Shown piece after piece: positions 18,030-26,802 of a stretch of 64,000 nucleotides of DNA. The DNA comes from Pseudarthrobacter sp. L1SW (lineage in GTDB: Bacteria > Actinomycetota > Actinomycetes > Actinomycetales > Micrococcaceae), in the NCBI RefSeq assembly GCF_020809045.1, contig NZ_CP078079.1:1240001-1304000 (forward strand), read 5' to 3'. The notes beneath the pieces are model-generated. The model was not told where the DNA came from, did no database searches, and worked only from the letters and a program-made list of their open reading frames with translations. Numbering within the stretch: position 1 is the stretch's first letter; every line of letters begins with the position of its first letter. Made by a program: the position numbers and the translations under genes.

Positions 18030-19859
18030 TCAGGCGTACAGCTTCGCGATCTCGTCGCCGTAGTCACGCACGACGGCGGCACGCTTCAGTTTGAGCGAAG
18101 GGGTCAGGTGTCCCGACTCCATGGTGAACTGGGCGTCAAGGAGCCTGAAGCTCCGGATGGACTCGGCTTTGGACACCAGCAGGTTGGCCTGGTCCACCGC
18201 ACCCTGGACCGCCGCGACGACGTCCGGGTCCTTGACCGCGTCGCCGGCGGCCAGGGCGGGCAGGCCCAGTTCGGAGCGCCAGTTGTCCAGGCCCTCAGGG
18301 TCGAGGGTGACCAGCGCCGACACAAAGGGCTTCCCGTCGCCGACCACCACGGCATGGGCCACCAGCGGGTGTGAACGGATCTTTTCCTCGAGCGGACCCG
18401 GCGCCACGTTCTTGCCGCCCGCAGTGACCAGCAGGTCCTTCTTGCGGCCCGTGACGGTGAGGAACCCCTCCGGATCCAGTTCCCCGAGGTCGCCGGTCCG
18501 GAAAAACCCGTCAACAAAAGCCTCGGCGTTCGCGGCCCGGTTGGCGTGGTAGCCCTTGAAGACGCCGATCCCCTTGACCAGGATCTCACCGTCTTCCGCC
18601 ACCCGGATGGTGGTGCCGGGGATGGGTATCCCCACCGAGCCCACCCGGGTCCGCGACGGTGTGTTGGCCGTGCACGGCGCCGTGGTTTCGGTCAGCCCGT
18701 AGCCTTCCAGCACCGGGATCCCTGCGCCGCGGAAGAAGTGGGCGTCCTCGAGGGCCAACGGACTGGCGCCGGATACCGTGTACCCCACCTGCCCGCCGAG
18801 GGCCTGGCGAAGGCGCGGATACAGCAGCCGGTCAAAGATTCCATGGCGGATCCGGCAGAGCAGCCCGGGTCCGCTGCCCTTCCCGCGGTTGCGCTTATCC
18901 TCTTCCTGGGAGAACTCGATGGCCGCGGCAGAGGCGGCCCGGAAGAGTCCGGCCTTGCCCGCGAGGGCCGCCTTGTGCGCGGCGGTGGCCCTGACTTTTT
19001 CGAAGATCCGGGGGACCACCAGCAGGAAAGTGGGCCGGAACGTGCCCAGGTCCTCAAGGAGCTGGGCGGCTCCCGGGGTATGGCCCAGGGTGGCGCCGGC
19101 GGCCAGGCACACTACCTGCACCGCGCGGGCCAGGACATGGGCCAGCGGCAGGAACATCAGGGTACGGGCCTGGTCCTGCAGCAGCAGCTCCGGAAGGAAC
19201 GCCACGATGTTCTTCGCCACCAGCGCGAAGTTTCCATGCGTAATCTCGCACCCCTTGGGATTTCCCGTGGTGCCCGACGTGTACACCAGGGACGCGACGT
19301 CGTCCAGCCCGGCGCGGCTGCGGTGCCGCTCAAGCTCCGCGTCCGTAACCCCGGTGCCGGCAGCGGCGAGGCTGGCAAGGTCCGGTGCCTCGCCGTCGTA
19401 ATCCATCCGCACCACGTTGACCAGCCGGTCCCTCAGCAGGAAGGACCCCTCCAGTACGCCGGTGACCAGGTCCACTGTGGCCCGGTCCCCGGCAAACACG
19501 CGGCGCACGCCGGCATCCTGGATGATCCACTCCACCTGGCGCGCGGAGGACGTCTCATAGATGGGCACTGTCACGCCGCCCGCGAACCAAATGGCGAAGT
19601 CGACCAGGGTCCATTCGTAGGAGGTGGGGGACATCACGGCCACGGCGTCGCCCGGTTCGATGCCGCCGGCGATCAGGCCCTTGGCCAGGGCGCTGACATC
19701 CTGCAGGAACTTGTGGGCAGTGACGTCCACCCAGCCGTTGGGCCCCTTCCTGCGGTACAGGGCATGGGCGGGGTTGGCCGCATGCTGCTCCAGCAGCAGG
19801 TCGGTCACGTTGCTGGCGGCGTCAAGCTCAACCAGCAGTTCGGTGCTCGCTTCTCTCAC
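18030..19859 (-). CDS. fadD: Long-chain fatty acid--CoA ligase (AMP-dependent synthetase)
   Basis: The 609-residue enzyme of the ANL superfamily activates a fatty acid with ATP and CoA. The P-loop YTSGTTGNPKG, the adenine-binding GYGLTETTA, the TGD motif in FFRTGDLGELDPEGF and the hinge GRKKDLLVTAGGKNVAP are intact. GTG 19859 was chosen because GGAG lies 7 bases upstream; sequence further upstream runs into the neighbouring gene in another frame. It is transcribed after pmt with a 67-base gap. The acid it prefers cannot be read from sequence. Confidence 0.93.
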   Translation of the reverse strand: MREASTELLVELDAASNVTDLLLEQHAANPAHALYRRKGPNGWVDVTAHKFLQDVSALAKGLIAGGIEPGDAVAVMSPTSYEWTLVDFAIWFAGGVTVPIYETSSARQVEWIIQDAGVRRVFAGDRATVDLVTGVLEGSFLLRDRLVNVVRMDYDGEAPDLASLAAAGTGVTDAELERHRSRAGLDDVASLVYTSGTTGNPKGCEITHGNFALVAKNIVAFLPELLLQDQARTLMFLPLAHVLARAVQVVCLAAGATLGHTPGAAQLLEDLGTFRPTFLLVVPRIFEKVRATAAHKAALAGKAGLFRAASAAAIEFSQEEDKRNRGKGSGPGLLCRIRHGIFDRLLYPRLRQALGGQVGYTVSGASPLALEDAHFFRGAGIPVLEGYGLTETTAPCTANTPSRTRVGSVGIPIPGTTIRVAEDGEILVKGIGVFKGYHANRAANAEAFVDGFFRTGDLGELDPEGFLTVTGRKKDLLVTAGGKNVAPGPLEEKIRSHPLVAHAVVVGDGKPFVSALVTLDPEGLDNWRSELGLPALAAGDAVKDPDVVAAVQGAVDQANLLVSKAESIRSFRLLDAQFTMESGHLTPSLKLKRAAVVRDYGDEIAKLYA

Positions 19860-19926
19860 AGCAGGTCTCCGTTTCCGCTGCCACGCCGCGGCAGCGGCTC
19901 CGTCGGGGGTCTGATGCCATCCTGCC

Positions 19927-21645
19927 CTAGATCCAGGACGGCATCCACATCCGGACTTTCCAGTCCTCGTAGGGGATGACTTCGGCAGTCCAGATGGGGT
20001 AGAAGAAGGCTGACAGGAGGACGGCGGCGGCCACAAAAAGGGCAACCAGGTACAGGCCCGAGCGGCGGCGCCAGGGCGGGTCAGCGGCTTTGCCCAGGAC
20101 GAGCCCCAGGCAGTACGCCAGAGCCAGGATGAGGAACGGTTCAAAGGACACCGCATAGAAGTAGAACATGGTCCGTTCGGGGTACAGGAACCACGGCAGG
20201 TATCCCGCGGCCACACCGGCGAGCACCGCCCCGGCGCGCCAGTCCCGGCGTCCGGCCCACCAGAACAGCACGACCACCAGGGATATCGCTGCACCCCACC
20301 AGATCAGGGGGTTTCCGACGGAGAGGATCGCAGAGGTGCATTTTTCCACTGCGCAGCCGGGCGTTCCTTGTTGCGGCGATTCGTAAAAGAACGACGTCGG
20401 CCTGCCGAGTACCAGCCAGCTCCAGGCGGATGCCTCATACGGGTGCTCCGAGCCGAGGCCCTGGTGGAACGTATAGGCCTCCTGGTGGTAGTGGGCCAGC
20501 GAACGGACAGAGTCCGGCAGCCAGCCCCACTCGGCGGAGGGGTTGGTCTCCGCCCACCGGCGGAAGTAGGCGTTGTCGGACCGGAACCAGCCGGTCCAGG
20601 CCGCCGCGTAGACCACGCCGGCCACCGGAACCATGCCCACGAACGCCGGGATACCGTCCTTGATGAGGCCGCCGCTGATCCAGCCGCGGATGCCTGCCAC
20701 GCGCCGGGCGCTCAGGTCCCAGAGGACGGTAAGGAGTCCAAACCCGGCCAGGAAAAACAGGCCGGACCATTTGGTCCCAACGGCGAGCCCCAGGCAGACT
20801 CCTGCTGCCACCCGCCACCAGCGGACGCCCAGCCAAGGCCCGGAGAGCAGGTGGGCGGCGGTGGGGCGGCCGCCGTTTCCTGCGGCAGCCCGGGCCAGCC
20901 GGACCGCGAGCCGGCGCCGGCCGTCATCCCGGTCAAGCAGCAGGGCGCCAAACGCGGCGAGCACCCAGAACATCAGGAAGATGTCCAGCAGCGAGGTCCG
21001 GGACATCACCAGGTGGTGGCCGTCGACGGCCAGCAGAAGTCCCGCGGCGCCCGCCAGGGGGAGGGACCGGAACAGCTTCAGGGCGATCAGGGACAGCAGC
21101 AAGATAGACAGCGTTCCGGTCAGTGCGGCCGAGAAGCGCCAGCCAAAGGGGTTGTCCGGGCCGAAGAGCCACATCCCCGCGGTGATCATCCACTTGCCCA
21201 CGGGCGGATGGACCACGTACTCGGGGGTCTCCAGCAGCACTCCCGGGTTTCCGGCGTTGAACGCATCGTTGGCCTTGTCCGGCCAGCTTCGTTCGTAGCC
21301 GCTGACCAGGTAGGAGTACGCGTCCTTCACATAGTACGTTTCGTCAAAGACCAGCTTGGGCGGGGCGTCAAGCCGGACAAACCGCAGGATTCCGCCGGCA
21401 AGGGCGGTCAGGACGGGAACCAGCAGGAGCCACAGCCGCAGCGACGGCGGATAGTCGCGCCATGTCTGGGCGCTTCCCAGGAGCCTGGCCGTGAGGGCTT
21501 CCACCGTGAACGCCTCGGCGGGGCGGCTGACCCACGGCCGCTTCGCGGTACTCCCCGGACTGCCCGGCGTCGTCCCTGTTCCACTGCCCGGTGCTGCGGG
21601 GGCGGCGTGTCCGGTCCCGCCCGGCCGCGTCGAGGTCTGCGTCAC
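19927..21645 (-). CDS. pmt: Dolichyl-phosphate-mannose--protein mannosyltransferase (GT39)
   Basis: The 572-residue multispan protein transfers mannose from polyprenyl-phosphate-mannose to Ser/Thr of exported proteins. The catalytic DE pair is at about residues 101-102 in KLVFDETYYVKDAYSYL, and the PVGKWMI and HHLVMSRTSLLDIFLMFW segments are conserved. The first 65 residues are Gly/Thr/Pro-rich and cytoplasmic. GTG 21645 was chosen because a TAGCAT box lies 7 bases upstream; ATG 21654 (three codons earlier) is the alternative. Divergent from rsmI, the same arrangement as Rv1002c/Rv1003 in mycobacteria. Confidence 0.95.
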   Translation of the reverse strand: MTQTSTRPGGTGHAAPAAPGSGTGTTPGSPGSTAKRPWVSRPAEAFTVEALTARLLGSAQTWRDYPPSLRLWLLLVPVLTALAGGILRFVRLDAPPKLVFDETYYVKDAYSYLVSGYERSWPDKANDAFNAGNPGVLLETPEYVVHPPVGKWMITAGMWLFGPDNPFGWRFSAALTGTLSILLLSLIALKLFRSLPLAGAAGLLLAVDGHHLVMSRTSLLDIFLMFWVLAAFGALLLDRDDGRRRLAVRLARAAAGNGGRPTAAHLLSGPWLGVRWWRVAAGVCLGLAVGTKWSGLFFLAGFGLLTVLWDLSARRVAGIRGWISGGLIKDGIPAFVGMVPVAGVVYAAAWTGWFRSDNAYFRRWAETNPSAEWGWLPDSVRSLAHYHQEAYTFHQGLGSEHPYEASAWSWLVLGRPTSFFYESPQQGTPGCAVEKCTSAILSVGNPLIWWGAAISLVVVLFWWAGRRDWRAGAVLAGVAAGYLPWFLYPERTMFYFYAVSFEPFLILALAYCLGLVLGKAADPPWRRRSGLYLVALFVAAAVLLSAFFYPIWTAEVIPYEDWKVRMWMPSWI

Positions 21646-21652
21646 GAGCCCC

Positions 21653-21658
21653 ATGCTA
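21653..21658 (-). promoter_or_regulatory. -10 box of pmt
   Basis: TAGCAT on the minus strand lies 7 bases upstream of GTG 21645, implying a leaderless mRNA. Confidence 0.45.
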
Positions 21659-21688
21659 CCGTTTGCGGCTGGCGGTCCCCCGCAGCAG

Positions 21689-21694
21689 TAGGCT
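21689..21694 (+). promoter_or_regulatory. -10 box of rsmI
   Basis: TAGGCT ends exactly 6 bases upstream of GTG 21701, predicting a leaderless mRNA. It is about 30 bases from the divergent pmt box. Confidence 0.6.
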
Positions 21695-21700
21695 GGTGGC

Positions 21701-22576
21701 GTGGACCCTAACCCCAGCACCCCTCCAGAATCCGGCCCGGCAACTGCAGGGCGCATCGTGCTTGCCGCTACTCCAATCGGTAACACCGGGGATGCTTCCG
21801 CAAGGCTGGTGGAGCTGCTGGGAACCGCTGACATCGTGGCCGCCGAGGACACCCGCCGCCTGCACCGCCTGGTCCAGAGCCTGGGCGTGACCGTGGCCGG
21901 ACGCGTTATCAGCTACCACGAACACAATGAAGCTGCGAAGACCGCCGAACTGCTGGACCAGGTCCGGGCAGGGAGCACCCTGGTGATGGTTACCGACGCC
22001 GGCATGCCCTCGGTGTCAGACCCCGGGTTCCGGCTGGTGCAAGGTGCCGTGGCGGCGGGGCTCACGGTCACCGCCGTCCCTGGACCCTCAGCAGTCCTGA
22101 CCGCCCTGGCGCTGTCCGGCCTGCCCACGGACCGCTTCTGCTTTGAAGGCTTCCTTCCGCGGAAGGCCGGGGAGAGGGCGTCGCGCCTGGCGGACCTTGC
22201 CGGGGAGCAACGGACCATGGTGTTCTTCGAGGCACCGCACCGGCTGGAGGCAATGCTCAGGGCACTGCGGGAACGGTTTGGGCCGGACCGGCCCGTTGCG
22301 GTGTGCCGCGAACTGACCAAAACGTATGAAGAAGTCATCCGTGGCACCCTCGGTGAACTTTTGGCCTGGGCGGAAAGCACTGAGATCAGGGGAGAGATCG
22401 CCGTTGTCCTTGGCGGGGCGCCCGAGCAGGCGGCAGGCACGCCGGAGGACCATGTGGCAGCGGTGAACGAACTCGTGGCCCAGGGCATCCGGCTCAAGGA
22501 GGCCGTGGCAGCCGTTGCGGAGGACGTCCGCGTGAGCAAAAGGGAGCTCTATTCGGCGGTGCTGGCGGCCCGCTGA
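21701..22576 (+). CDS. rsmI: 16S rRNA (cytidine(1402)-2'-O)-methyltransferase RsmI
   Basis: The 291-residue tetrapyrrole-methylase-fold enzyme 2'-O-methylates C1402 in the decoding centre using SAM. The AATPIGNTGDAS loop, AAEDTRR, SYHEHN, VTDAGMPSVSDPGF and VPGPSAVLTALALSG motifs are all present, in order. Length and domain layout are normal. It begins with a predicted leaderless GTG. Confidence 0.96.
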   Translation: MDPNPSTPPESGPATAGRIVLAATPIGNTGDASARLVELLGTADIVAAEDTRRLHRLVQSLGVTVAGRVISYHEHNEAAKTAELLDQVRAGSTLVMVTDAGMPSVSDPGFRLVQGAVAAGLTVTAVPGPSAVLTALALSGLPTDRFCFEGFLPRKAGERASRLADLAGEQRTMVFFEAPHRLEAMLRALRERFGPDRPVAVCRELTKTYEEVIRGTLGELLAWAESTEIRGEIAVVLGGAPEQAAGTPEDHVAAVNELVAQGIRLKEAVAAVAEDVRVSKRELYSAVLAAR

Positions 22577-22599
22577 GGTCCCCGCACGGGCGGCTGCCG

Positions 22600-22617
22600 G
22601 CTGTGCAGCTGCACAGC
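22600..22617. repeat. Perfect 18-bp palindrome after rsmI
   Basis: GCTGTGCAGCTGCACAGC is fully self-complementary. With no spacer it is a poor terminator hairpin and a better protein-binding site. It lies 23 bases after the rsmI stop and about 55 bases upstream of the dehydrogenase promoter. Confidence 0.5.
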
Positions 22618-22671
22618 ACCAGCGCGGCCCGGCAGTGCGCAACGGCGTAGACCAGCGTGAAGCCGCCGCAG

Positions 22672-22677
22672 TAGTCT
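22672..22677 (+). promoter_or_regulatory. Candidate -10 box of the succinate-semialdehyde dehydrogenase gene
   Basis: TAGTCT would start transcription near 22684 and give a leader of about 76 bases before GTG 22760. Confidence 0.4.
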
Positions 22678-22759
22678 GGCAGTAATCCAGCCTGTATGGC
22701 CCCGGTCACTCCGGCCGCTGCCGAAGGGCTGCACCAACCCTACTGACGAGGGAGTCATC

Positions 22760-24259
22760 GTGACTGTCACTGCACAGCCGGCCGTTTCCGCAGACCGCGA
22801 AAGCGCCCTTCTGGCCTCTGTCCCCACTGGCCTGCTCATCAACGGCGAATGGCGCGACGCCGTCTCCGGGAAGACCTTCGACGTCGAAGATCCCGCCACG
22901 GGGAAAGTGCTGCTGAGCCTCGCCGACGCCGGACCCGAGGACGGTGCCGCAGCCCTGGACGCCGCCGCAGCCGCGCAGGAGTCGTGGGCCAAGGTTCCTC
23001 CCCGCGAGCGGGGCGAAATCCTCCGGCGGGCCTTCGAACTGGTGACCGCGCGCGCCGAGGACTTCGCGCTGCTGATGACCATGGAAATGGGCAAGCCGCT
23101 GGCCGAAGCCCGCGGCGAGGTCACTTACGGCGCCGAGTTCCTGCGCTGGTTCTCGGAGGAAGCCGTCCGTGCCTTCGGCCGCTACTCCGTGTCTCCGGAT
23201 GGCAAGTCGCGCCTGCTGGTGACCAAGAAGCCGGTGGGACCCTGCCTGCTGATCACGCCCTGGAACTTCCCGCTGGCCATGGCCACCCGCAAGATCGCCC
23301 CTGCCGTCGCCGCCGGCTGCACCATGGTCCTCAAGTCGGCGAACCTCACCCCGCTGACCTCCCAGTTGTTCGCCGCCGTCATGATGGAAGCGGGCCTGCC
23401 GGCCGGCGTCCTGAATGTCATCCCCACCTCAACGGCAGGTGCCACTACCGGGCCGCTGATCAAGGACTCCCGGCTGCGGAAACTCTCGTTCACCGGGTCC
23501 ACGGAGGTGGGCCGCCGGCTTCTCGCCGACGCCTCCGGAACAGTCCTCCGCACCTCCATGGAGCTTGGCGGCAACGCACCCTTCATTGTCTTCGAGGACG
23601 CAGACCTGGATGCCGCCGTCGCAGGGGCGATGCTCGCCAAGCTGCGCAACATGGGCGAGGCCTGCACGGCAGCGAACCGCTTTATCGTGCACGAGTCCAT
23701 CGCCGCCGGGTTCGCGGAAAAATTCGCGGCGAAGATGAAGGAAATGACCACCGCCCGCGGCACCGAGCCAGAGTCCAAGGTGGGCCCGCTGATCGACGCC
23801 AAGAGCCGGGACAAGGTCCATGAACTCGTCTCCGACGCCGTTGCCTCCGGCGCCAAGGCCGTCCTGGGCGGCGGGCCCGTGGAGGGTCCGGGCTACTTCT
23901 ACCAGCCCACCATCCTTTCCGGTGTCGCCGAAGGCACGCGCATCCTTTCAGAGGAGATCTTCGGCCCCGTGGCACCGATCATCACGTTCAGCAGCGAGGA
24001 TGACGCCGTCCGCCTGGCCAACAACACCGAATACGGCCTGGTGGCTTACGTCTTCACCAAGGACCTGAACCGCGGCATCCGGATGGGTGAGCGGCTCGAG
24101 ACCGGCATGCTGGGCCTGAACGCCGGCGTCATCTCGAACGCCGCTGCCCCGTTCGGCGGGGTCAAGCAGTCCGGCCTGGGGCGTGAAGGCGGCCTTGAAG
24201 GCATCGAGGAGTACCTCTACACGCAGTACATCGGAATCGCCGACCCCTACGCCGGCTAA
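22760..24259 (+). CDS. gabD: NAD(P)-dependent succinate-semialdehyde dehydrogenase
   Basis: This 499-residue aldehyde dehydrogenase matches the succinate-semialdehyde dehydrogenase group. It would oxidise succinate semialdehyde to succinate in GABA or polyamine breakdown. The ITPWNFP motif (165-171), catalytic Glu268 (ELGGNAP) and Cys302 (GEACTAANRF) are visible, as is the C-terminal GGVKQSGLGREGG. The cofactor-loop region reads LKSANLTP instead of the usual LKPA. The GTG start has GAGGGAG upstream. No transaminase gene is adjacent, so the exact aldehyde is inferred from family alone. Confidence 0.9.
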   Translation: MTVTAQPAVSADRESALLASVPTGLLINGEWRDAVSGKTFDVEDPATGKVLLSLADAGPEDGAAALDAAAAAQESWAKVPPRERGEILRRAFELVTARAEDFALLMTMEMGKPLAEARGEVTYGAEFLRWFSEEAVRAFGRYSVSPDGKSRLLVTKKPVGPCLLITPWNFPLAMATRKIAPAVAAGCTMVLKSANLTPLTSQLFAAVMMEAGLPAGVLNVIPTSTAGATTGPLIKDSRLRKLSFTGSTEVGRRLLADASGTVLRTSMELGGNAPFIVFEDADLDAAVAGAMLAKLRNMGEACTAANRFIVHESIAAGFAEKFAAKMKEMTTARGTEPESKVGPLIDAKSRDKVHELVSDAVASGAKAVLGGGPVEGPGYFYQPTILSGVAEGTRILSEEIFGPVAPIITFSSEDDAVRLANNTEYGLVAYVFTKDLNRGIRMGERLETGMLGLNAGVISNAAAPFGGVKQSGLGREGGLEGIEEYLYTQYIGIADPYAG

Positions 24260-24279
24260 CGCCCTCCACTGGTAGCGGG

Positions 24280-26802
24280 TCAGCCCCCGCTTCGCCGGTG
24301 GACGCCGTCGTGCGGTCCTTGCCTGGAATGAACAGGCCAGGAGCGCGCGGCGGCTTTTGCCGTCTTGGCCAGGACGCGGCCTGTGGCGCGGAACGGGGCG
24401 GTGAGAAAGCGCCCCAGCGCGTGCATGACCGACGGCGGGATCCACGCCGCCTGCAGCCGCCGCCTGAACGGGGCGTTGGCGCGCAGTGTTTCTTCCACGG
24501 CCGCCACCTCGGCCGCTATGGTTGCCCCGCCACGGGCGACGCTGGACTTTGCACCGCCGGCTTCCTGTTCAGGGACGGGGCGGGGCGGGCGGCCGTAGCT
24601 GTGGCGTTCGAAGTCTTCCGTGAGCGCAACGGCTGCCTGGTGCGCGGGCCGGTCCAGGCCTTCCGGGTCGCCCAGCAGTGTGCCGCGGAGCCGCGCCGAA
24701 TAGGCCCGGGGTGTCTCGCTGGCGCCGGGTCGCAGCCCGTAGTCTGTGCCGAGGTCCAGCAATTCGCGCCATCCCAGGGGCACAGCCTTGCCCGGGTCCT
24801 GGGGCCGGAGCCGCCTTGCCCGGATGCCCGCCCGCACCAGCCGGGGGGCGGCCACAAGGAGCACCGCTCCCAGGAGGCCGCCGGCGCCCAGCAGCCACGG
24901 CAGGAGCAGGAAGCCAGTATCGGTGCTTCCGCCGCCACCGCCCGGGGCGGGCAGCGGGGCGGCGCTCGGCGCGGGAAGGGGAGTGGGAGTGGCGCCCGGG
25001 ATCAGGTCCTGGTTGTTGTCCAGTGCGTCGGGGGCCGCAGAGACCGATGATTCCGTAGCGTACTCGGGAACCACACCGCGGGAAGGCGTGGGCTCGAAGG
25101 GCACCCAGCCGAGCCCCTGGAAGTAAAGTTCCGGCCAGGCGTGGGCATCGCGTGCGTCCACCTCATATTCCGGCAGTGCTCCCTGCCCGGCCACGGTCAC
25201 GGTGGCGCCGGTGAGCCTGCCGGGGGCGTACCCTACGGCGATCCGGCTGGGGATCCCTTCCAGCCTTGCCATGACGGCCATGGCGGACGCGTAATGGATG
25301 CAGTATCCGCTCTTCTGCTGCAGGAAGTCAGCCAGCACCGAGAGCCCGTTGCCGTCGTAGCCGCCCTGCACCGGAGACTGCAGGGAGTAGGTGAACTCGG
25401 CCGAGCGCAGGTACTTCTGGATTGCCATCGCCTTCTGGTAGGGCGTGCCTGTCCCGGCCACGGCATCTGCAGTGGTGCGGACGATCTGGGGAACGTTGCC
25501 CGGGATCCGGGTAAAGTCCTCCGGGATGCCCTGGACGGCTGCCGAGGATTGCGCCAGGAGCCCGGCCGTCAGTTTCGGCACGGAGGACGTGACCAGGTAC
25601 TCCTGCCTCCGTGACGTTGTGGTGTCGGACCCCTTGATGCTCAAGGTGGCCGGGTCCCAGGTCCACCGGCCGCTAAGCCCGCGGACCGTTTCGGGGGCAT
25701 AGGGCGCAGGAAGGTAGGGGCTGTTGAAGCTGCCGGCGTCGATGGCCGTGACCAGCCGGAGCTGTTCGTCGGCAAGGACCGGATAACCGGGGTCGATCCG
25801 GCCGCCCATCGGCAGGCGGGAGGCGTCACGGTCGTCCGGGCCCCAGGAGTCGCCGTCGAAATTGTCCACGGTGACGGAGCGAAGGTACAGCGGCATGGAT
25901 GCATTGGTGGCGTAGGTGATCCGTCCGCTTCCGTCAGGGGTGCGCAGGCTGTTGCCCAGCGTGATCATGGGGTTCAGCCCGGTTGACGTGCCCCACGGAT
26001 TGAGGCGGGACCCCTGCGGAAAGGTGCCCTGGTCAAAGCCGGGAATGGCTAGGGGCACCACCAGGGTCGCAGCGAGTGCAACGGACCCGGTGAGCAGGGC
26101 GCGCCGCAGGTGTCCCGGGCTCCGGGAAGCATCGGTCTGGAACCGGGCGTCGGGGGCGAAATACTGGCTGCAGCCAAGGATCATCAGGTATCCGGCCACT
26201 GTGGCGGCGAATCCCCACAAGCCCACGCTCTGCGGCTTGATCATCGCAGGCACCACGAGGATGGCCAGCAGCCCCACCCCTGTAGCAGCCGGCATGCCGA
26301 GCGGCAGCGCAAGGGCATCCACCAGGATGACCGCCAGGCCCAGGACCGCGCAGACAACCATGACTATGCCTACGTTTGGTGCCACAGGGGCGGTCTCGGA
26401 CAGGACGGTCTCGCTGGCGCGCCGGATCAGGCGGTCCAGTTCGCCAAAGCTGCCCCCGGTGGGGAAAACCCCGGCGAAGCTCGAACTGCGGAAAAAGGTC
26501 AGCGTCAGGATGGCACCCAGGGAGAGGAAACCGCCTGCCGTCACCAGCAGTGGCTGGGCGCGCAGGGACCGGAGGGCAGCCAGGGTGAAGCTGACCACCA
26601 GGACGGTGGTCAGTACGGGCCAGTACCAGCCCCAGCCCCGAAGCACTCCATTCAGCGAGAGAGCGGCGCCGCAGACGGCCAGGGCAATAGCACCGGCCAT
26701 GGCCCAGGGATAAGCGCCAACGCGGGGCCGTACGGCGGGCTCTTCCCCCTGGGTCCCGGACGGCCGTCCCGTTCCATGCTTGCGGGCCGGTGCCATGGTC
26801 AC
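24280..26802 (-). CDS. TgpA-like transglutaminase-domain membrane protein (DUF3488)
   Basis: The 840-residue protein has about six N-terminal membrane segments (DUF3488 region), a periplasmic-type transglutaminase core near 470-590, a further membrane segment near 650 and a cytoplasmic tail (DUF4129-like). The core shows the catalytic Cys in SGYCIHYASAMAVM and the His in DARDAHAWPELY. The third catalytic position reads WVPFEPTPS, Glu where TgpA proteins generally have Asp. The GTG start overlaps the DUF58 stop by 4 bases (GTGA). It is the last gene of the MoxR-DUF58-TgpA operon, a widespread but poorly understood envelope module. Confidence 0.92.
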   Translation of the reverse strand: MTMAPARKHGTGRPSGTQGEEPAVRPRVGAYPWAMAGAIALAVCGAALSLNGVLRGWGWYWPVLTTVLVVSFTLAALRSLRAQPLLVTAGGFLSLGAILTLTFFRSSSFAGVFPTGGSFGELDRLIRRASETVLSETAPVAPNVGIVMVVCAVLGLAVILVDALALPLGMPAATGVGLLAILVVPAMIKPQSVGLWGFAATVAGYLMILGCSQYFAPDARFQTDASRSPGHLRRALLTGSVALAATLVVPLAIPGFDQGTFPQGSRLNPWGTSTGLNPMITLGNSLRTPDGSGRITYATNASMPLYLRSVTVDNFDGDSWGPDDRDASRLPMGGRIDPGYPVLADEQLRLVTAIDAGSFNSPYLPAPYAPETVRGLSGRWTWDPATLSIKGSDTTTSRRQEYLVTSSVPKLTAGLLAQSSAAVQGIPEDFTRIPGNVPQIVRTTADAVAGTGTPYQKAMAIQKYLRSAEFTYSLQSPVQGGYDGNGLSVLADFLQQKSGYCIHYASAMAVMARLEGIPSRIAVGYAPGRLTGATVTVAGQGALPEYEVDARDAHAWPELYFQGLGWVPFEPTPSRGVVPEYATESSVSAAPDALDNNQDLIPGATPTPLPAPSAAPLPAPGGGGGSTDTGFLLLPWLLGAGGLLGAVLLVAAPRLVRAGIRARRLRPQDPGKAVPLGWRELLDLGTDYGLRPGASETPRAYSARLRGTLLGDPEGLDRPAHQAAVALTEDFERHSYGRPPRPVPEQEAGGAKSSVARGGATIAAEVAAVEETLRANAPFRRRLQAAWIPPSVMHALGRFLTAPFRATGRVLAKTAKAAARSWPVHSRQGPHDGVHRRSGG

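Noticed and set aside
18030..20294. fadD read from 20294 as a 754-residue protein
   Set aside because: The first 145 residues run out of frame through the 3' part of pmt and are unconserved; GTG 19859 has a good ribosome binding site.
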